Of a stretch of DNA of 15,569 nucleotides, positions 13,757-15,569 are shown piece after piece; within the stretch, counting starts at the first letter, position 1, and every line of letters starts with the position of its first letter. Source of the DNA: an uncultured Collinsella sp. (lineage in GTDB: Bacteria; Actinomycetota; Coriobacteriia; Coriobacteriales; Coriobacteriaceae). Made by a program: the position numbers and the translations under genes. The DNA is taken from positions 1 through 15,569 of the forward strand of contig CAUBMI010000050.1 of the NCBI GenBank assembly GCA_958436995.1. Direction: 5' to 3'. The notes under the pieces are model-generated. The model had not been told where the DNA came from and ran no database searches. It saw only the letters and a list, made by a program, of their open reading frames with translations.

Positions 13757-14539
13757 TCAGTTGAAGTCAAATATGGAGTGCGAATTTCCTAAAACGGTTG
13801 ATTCGACGCTCTCCTCGGCGCAGTTTTTAAGTTCGGCGATGTGCAGGGAGGCGCTTTTTAGCGATGTGATGAGCTGTCGCGCGCTTGCATCTGCTTGCGG
13901 TTCGGCTGGAGCGTCGGTTTCGAGCAGCAGACGGTCGAGTGGGATCTGTCGGGCGTATTCACGACCGCGCTTGGTAGCGAGCATCCGCTCGTTCACGGAA
14001 AAATAGCAGCCTGCGTTTCGCGCACGGTCGAACTCGTTCGAGGTGCCGCTAAACCAGTGGAAGATGATGGCGGGGGAGTTGGGGCTTGGGGTGAGTAATC
14101 CATATGACTCAAGGGCGTCCAGTACGGTTCCTGCCGAACGAACAGCGTGAATTGATATCACGCGCCCGGCGAGAGGGTACTGCACGAGTGCATCGCAGAG
14201 ACGGTCAAGTGCCTGTATTTGAAGCGGTTCGCTTCCGGCAAAGCGCGCGGAAAAGTCGAGTCCTACCTCGCCGATATAGCGCTCTTGGTCAGCAACTTCG
14301 CAAAGCAGATTGACTTCGGCAGGACCGCAGCGGCCGTCGGCGAGCCACCAGGGATGGAGGCCGGCGCCCGCGATAATGTTTGGGTATCGGCTGGCCCGCT
14401 TTTTTGCTGCCGCGAAGTCGCGTGGGTCGACCCCGCAGTCAAAGAGCCCCAGACCCAACGCCGCCGACTCACTGGCTGCAGCATCGGGGCTGAGCATCAA
14501 ATCAAGATGACAATGCGTGTCAAAGAATCGCGGTTCCAT
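13757..14539 (-). CDS. TatD-family metal-dependent hydrolase (putative DNase)
   Basis: Amidohydrolase-fold enzyme; family members have 3'-5' exonuclease or DNase activity and act in DNA repair and quality control. The frame opens at 14593, but ATG 14539 starts directly with the metal motif and lies 14 bp after the stop of the upstream gene, giving 260 residues, the normal size. Candidate metal ligands are all present: His9 and His11 (DTHCHLDL), Glu91 (YIGEVGLDF), His131 (ISIHAV), His161 (FHWFSG) and Asp209 (LLETDAPAE). Its ribosome-binding site is weak (AGGAT about 9 nt upstream), in keeping with coupling to the preceding tcdA-like gene. The stop codon abuts the MITE-like element. The N-terminal part is somewhat divergent from typical TatD, but all catalytic positions are kept. 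Confidence 0.92.
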   Translation of the reverse strand: MEPRFFDTHCHLDLMLSPDAAASESAALGLGLFDCGVDPRDFAAAKKRASRYPNIIAGAGLHPWWLADGRCGPAEVNLLCEVADQERYIGEVGLDFSARFAGSEPLQIQALDRLCDALVQYPLAGRVISIHAVRSAGTVLDALESYGLLTPSPNSPAIIFHWFSGTSNEFDRARNAGCYFSVNERMLATKRGREYARQIPLDRLLLETDAPAEPQADASARQLITSLKSASLHIAELKNCAEESVESTVLGNSHSIFDFN

Positions 14540-14553
14540 CGCAGGGCATCCTG

Positions 14554-15345
14554 CTAGTCCAAGCGCTGGCCGTCGGCGCGCACGCGCTCGCACCCGCGCC
14601 CGCTGATCTGGCGGATAACCTCGCCGGCAATCATCTGACCCATGATGGGCGGCATAAAGCTGGCGGTACCCAACTCGGTACGCTCGTGGATGTTGGACGG
14701 GTCGCGGGGTTGGGTTTTAACCGATTCCTCACAGCTAAACAGCACGTGCAGGCTCTTGATTCCGCGCTTCTTACATTCTTTGCGCATAATGCGGCTCATG
14801 GGGTCGCGCACGGTGTCAAAGATATCGGCAAAACGCAAGCATTCGGGATGCAGCTTGTTGGCCCCGCCCATAGAGCTAACCAAACGAATGTCGTGATCTT
14901 GAGCATATTTGGCAATGGTGAGCTTGGCCGAGATGGTGTCGATGGCGTCGACGACGTAGTCGAGCTTGCCGCCCGTCTGCTCAAAAACGCTCGTAAAGAA
15001 CTCGTCGATATTGTCGCTCAGCAGATATTCAGTTCGCTTGATGACGGTGGTGGCGGGATTGATATCGTGGATCATGGCTTCCATAACATCGACCTTGCGC
15101 TTGCCGACGGTGCTGTGAAAGGCGATGGACTGGCGATTGATATTGCTGGGCGCGATGATGTCCTTGTCCAGAATCACAAAATGCCCGATGCCGCCGCGGG
15201 CAAGTGCCTCGCAGCAGTTAGAGCCCACGCCTCCGCAGCCGAGTATCAGCACCGTGGTGTTGGCGAGCTTGTCGAGTGCCTCGCGGCCCATGATGATCTC
15301 GAGCTTGGTGTCGCGTGTCTCGACGAGTGCAGCAGTTTCGGTCAT
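14554..15345 (-). CDS. tcdA: tRNA threonylcarbamoyladenosine dehydratase (TcdA/CsdL, ThiF/E1-like)
   Basis: ATP-dependent enzyme that cyclises t6A to ct6A at position 37 of ANN-decoding tRNAs. Two ATGs are in frame; the one at 15345 has GGAGG at six-nucleotide spacing, while 15351 would touch that site, so the protein is taken as 263 residues. The E1-like fold shows the nucleotide loop VLILGCGGVGSN (G36, G38, G39, G41), then DKDIIAPSNINRQ and the DAIDTISAK segment. TcdA-specific features are SSMGGANKLHPECLRFADI, the MRKECKKRGIKSLHV region and SFMPPIMGQMIAGEVIRQI. No CxxC zinc pairs of ThiF/MoeB type are seen, as expected for TcdA. It is followed 14 bp later by tatD, probably one transcript. 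Confidence 0.93.
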   Translation of the reverse strand: MTETAALVETRDTKLEIIMGREALDKLANTTVLILGCGGVGSNCCEALARGGIGHFVILDKDIIAPSNINRQSIAFHSTVGKRKVDVMEAMIHDINPATTVIKRTEYLLSDNIDEFFTSVFEQTGGKLDYVVDAIDTISAKLTIAKYAQDHDIRLVSSMGGANKLHPECLRFADIFDTVRDPMSRIMRKECKKRGIKSLHVLFSCEESVKTQPRDPSNIHERTELGTASFMPPIMGQMIAGEVIRQISGRGCERVRADGQRLD

Positions 15346-15389
15346 AGACATCCTCCGATGGGGAAGCGAATCGTGTTTTAGCTATCGCC

Positions 15390-15395
15390 ATTATA
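15390..15395 (-). promoter_or_regulatory. -10 element of the tcdA-tatD operon
   Basis: On the minus strand a perfect TATAAT (complement of 15390-15395) lies about 45 bp before the start codon. The -35 region is poor (TCAAAT-like at about 17 bp), so activity may be modest or need an activator. It diverges from the plus-strand promoter at 15433. Confidence 0.55.
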
Positions 15396-15432
15396 GGTAT
15401 TATCGCGATTCCATTTGAGCCCTAGGGGCTTG

Positions 15433-15461
15433 TTGAAATGAGGCAGGGATTCGCATAAGAT
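15433..15461 (+). promoter_or_regulatory. strong promoter reading out of the right edge
   Basis: -35 TTGAAA (15433-15438), 17-bp spacer, -10 TAAGAT (15456-15461). Transcription would begin near 15468, immediately before the structured leader. The gene it serves lies beyond the window. Confidence 0.7.
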
Positions 15462-15467
15462 GAAGCA

Positions 15468-15569
15468 GATGGCACCCGTTGCAGCGGGTTAGCCAACTCC
15501 CAAACACGTTTGTAGCGTGAGAAGTGGCCGTCTTCGCATTACGCGGGGGCGGCTATTTCATTCGACCTC
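15468..15569 (+). ncRNA. structured leader RNA with terminator, right edge (family not recognised)
   Basis: Three hairpins follow the promoter. The first is ACCCG/CGGGT around TTGCAG, extended by GGC/GCC with a 2-nt bulge (15471-15494). The second is a small CACG/CGTG stem (about 15505-15519). The third is a 13-position stem with G-U pairs (15525-15537 with 15543-15555) ending in TATTTC. CTCCC between the first two could pair with the GGGGG of the third, which would offer a terminator/antiterminator switch. It does not fit T-box, cobalamin, TPP, SAM, glycine or fluoride riboswitch patterns as I know them. It may be a riboswitch-like leader or a small RNA. The window ends 14 nt after the last stem. 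Confidence 0.5.

Noticed and set aside
13766..13782. third partial copy of the terminal-repeat core (CAAATATGGAGTGCG) inside the 3' end of tatD
   Set aside because: Only the CAAATATG part is contiguous, and it encodes tatD residues in frame; the resemblance is probably chance.
15468..15569. T-box or known riboswitch at the right edge
   Set aside because: No TGGNACCGCG antiterminator sequence and no known riboswitch core was recognised, so it is reported only as an unassigned leader.
1..15569. tRNA or rRNA genes, CRISPR arrays, prophage or insertion-sequence genes
   Set aside because: No tRNA cloverleaf, regularly spaced repeat set, transposase, integrase or phage structural motif was seen in any frame.

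Overview
The window is a stretch of ordinary chromosome, about 60% GC, from a Gram-positive bacterium. It most likely comes from a gut Coriobacteriia of the Collinsella type. That assignment is an inference from base composition, actinobacterial-style SOS boxes, the lipoprotein-type solute-binding protein and the mix of gene families; no rRNA or other marker gene is present. Thirteen complete protein genes and one gene cut by the left edge are supported. Most other long reading frames are antisense shadows of these genes.

Layout, left to right. A Gfo/Idh/MocA oxidoreductase, truncated at its 5' end (1-989), is followed by a weak terminator and a striking 61-nt hairpin. Next comes endonuclease IV (1135-2001). 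A polar amino-acid ABC importer follows: lipoprotein receptor (2149-3009), permease with an unusual extracellular N-terminal domain (3127-4488) and ATPase (4501-5253). It has a good promoter in front, a hairpin attenuator between receptor and permease, and a 19-bp bidirectional terminator at the end. On the minus strand, a DUF3793 protein (5834-6538) and a flavodoxin (5369-5788) form an operon. It diverges from a membrane-anchored heavy-metal-associated (HMA) protein (6713-7096), and the two promoters share one short intergenic region.

A DNA-damage operon on the minus strand encodes a Y-family translesion polymerase (7541-9046) and a YolD-like protein (7123-7548). Its promoter has three LexA-like half-site pairs in a row. 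A small protein resembling only the N-terminal part of iron-dependent alcohol dehydrogenases (9220-9795) comes next. Glucose-6-phosphate isomerase (9995-11689) and two HAD-superfamily phosphatases (11927-12769 and 12833-13492) then follow on the plus strand, with clear intrinsic terminators after pgi and after the first phosphatase.

On the right, the phosphatases converge on a minus-strand pair: a TcdA/ThiF-type tRNA t6A dehydratase (14554-15345) and a TatD-family metal hydrolase (13757-14539). Between the converging genes lies a MITE-like element of about 230 bp (13522-13751). It has 30-bp terminal inverted repeats, a near-perfect internal palindrome and an internal terminator hairpin. The right end of the window is a plus-strand promoter followed by a structured, terminator-bearing leader RNA whose gene lies outside the window.

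The best candidates for something undescribed are the MITE-like element, the leader RNA at the right edge, the 61-nt hairpin before nfo, the fused extracellular domain of the permease, and the cysteine cluster in the DUF3793 protein beside a flavodoxin and a metal-binding protein.
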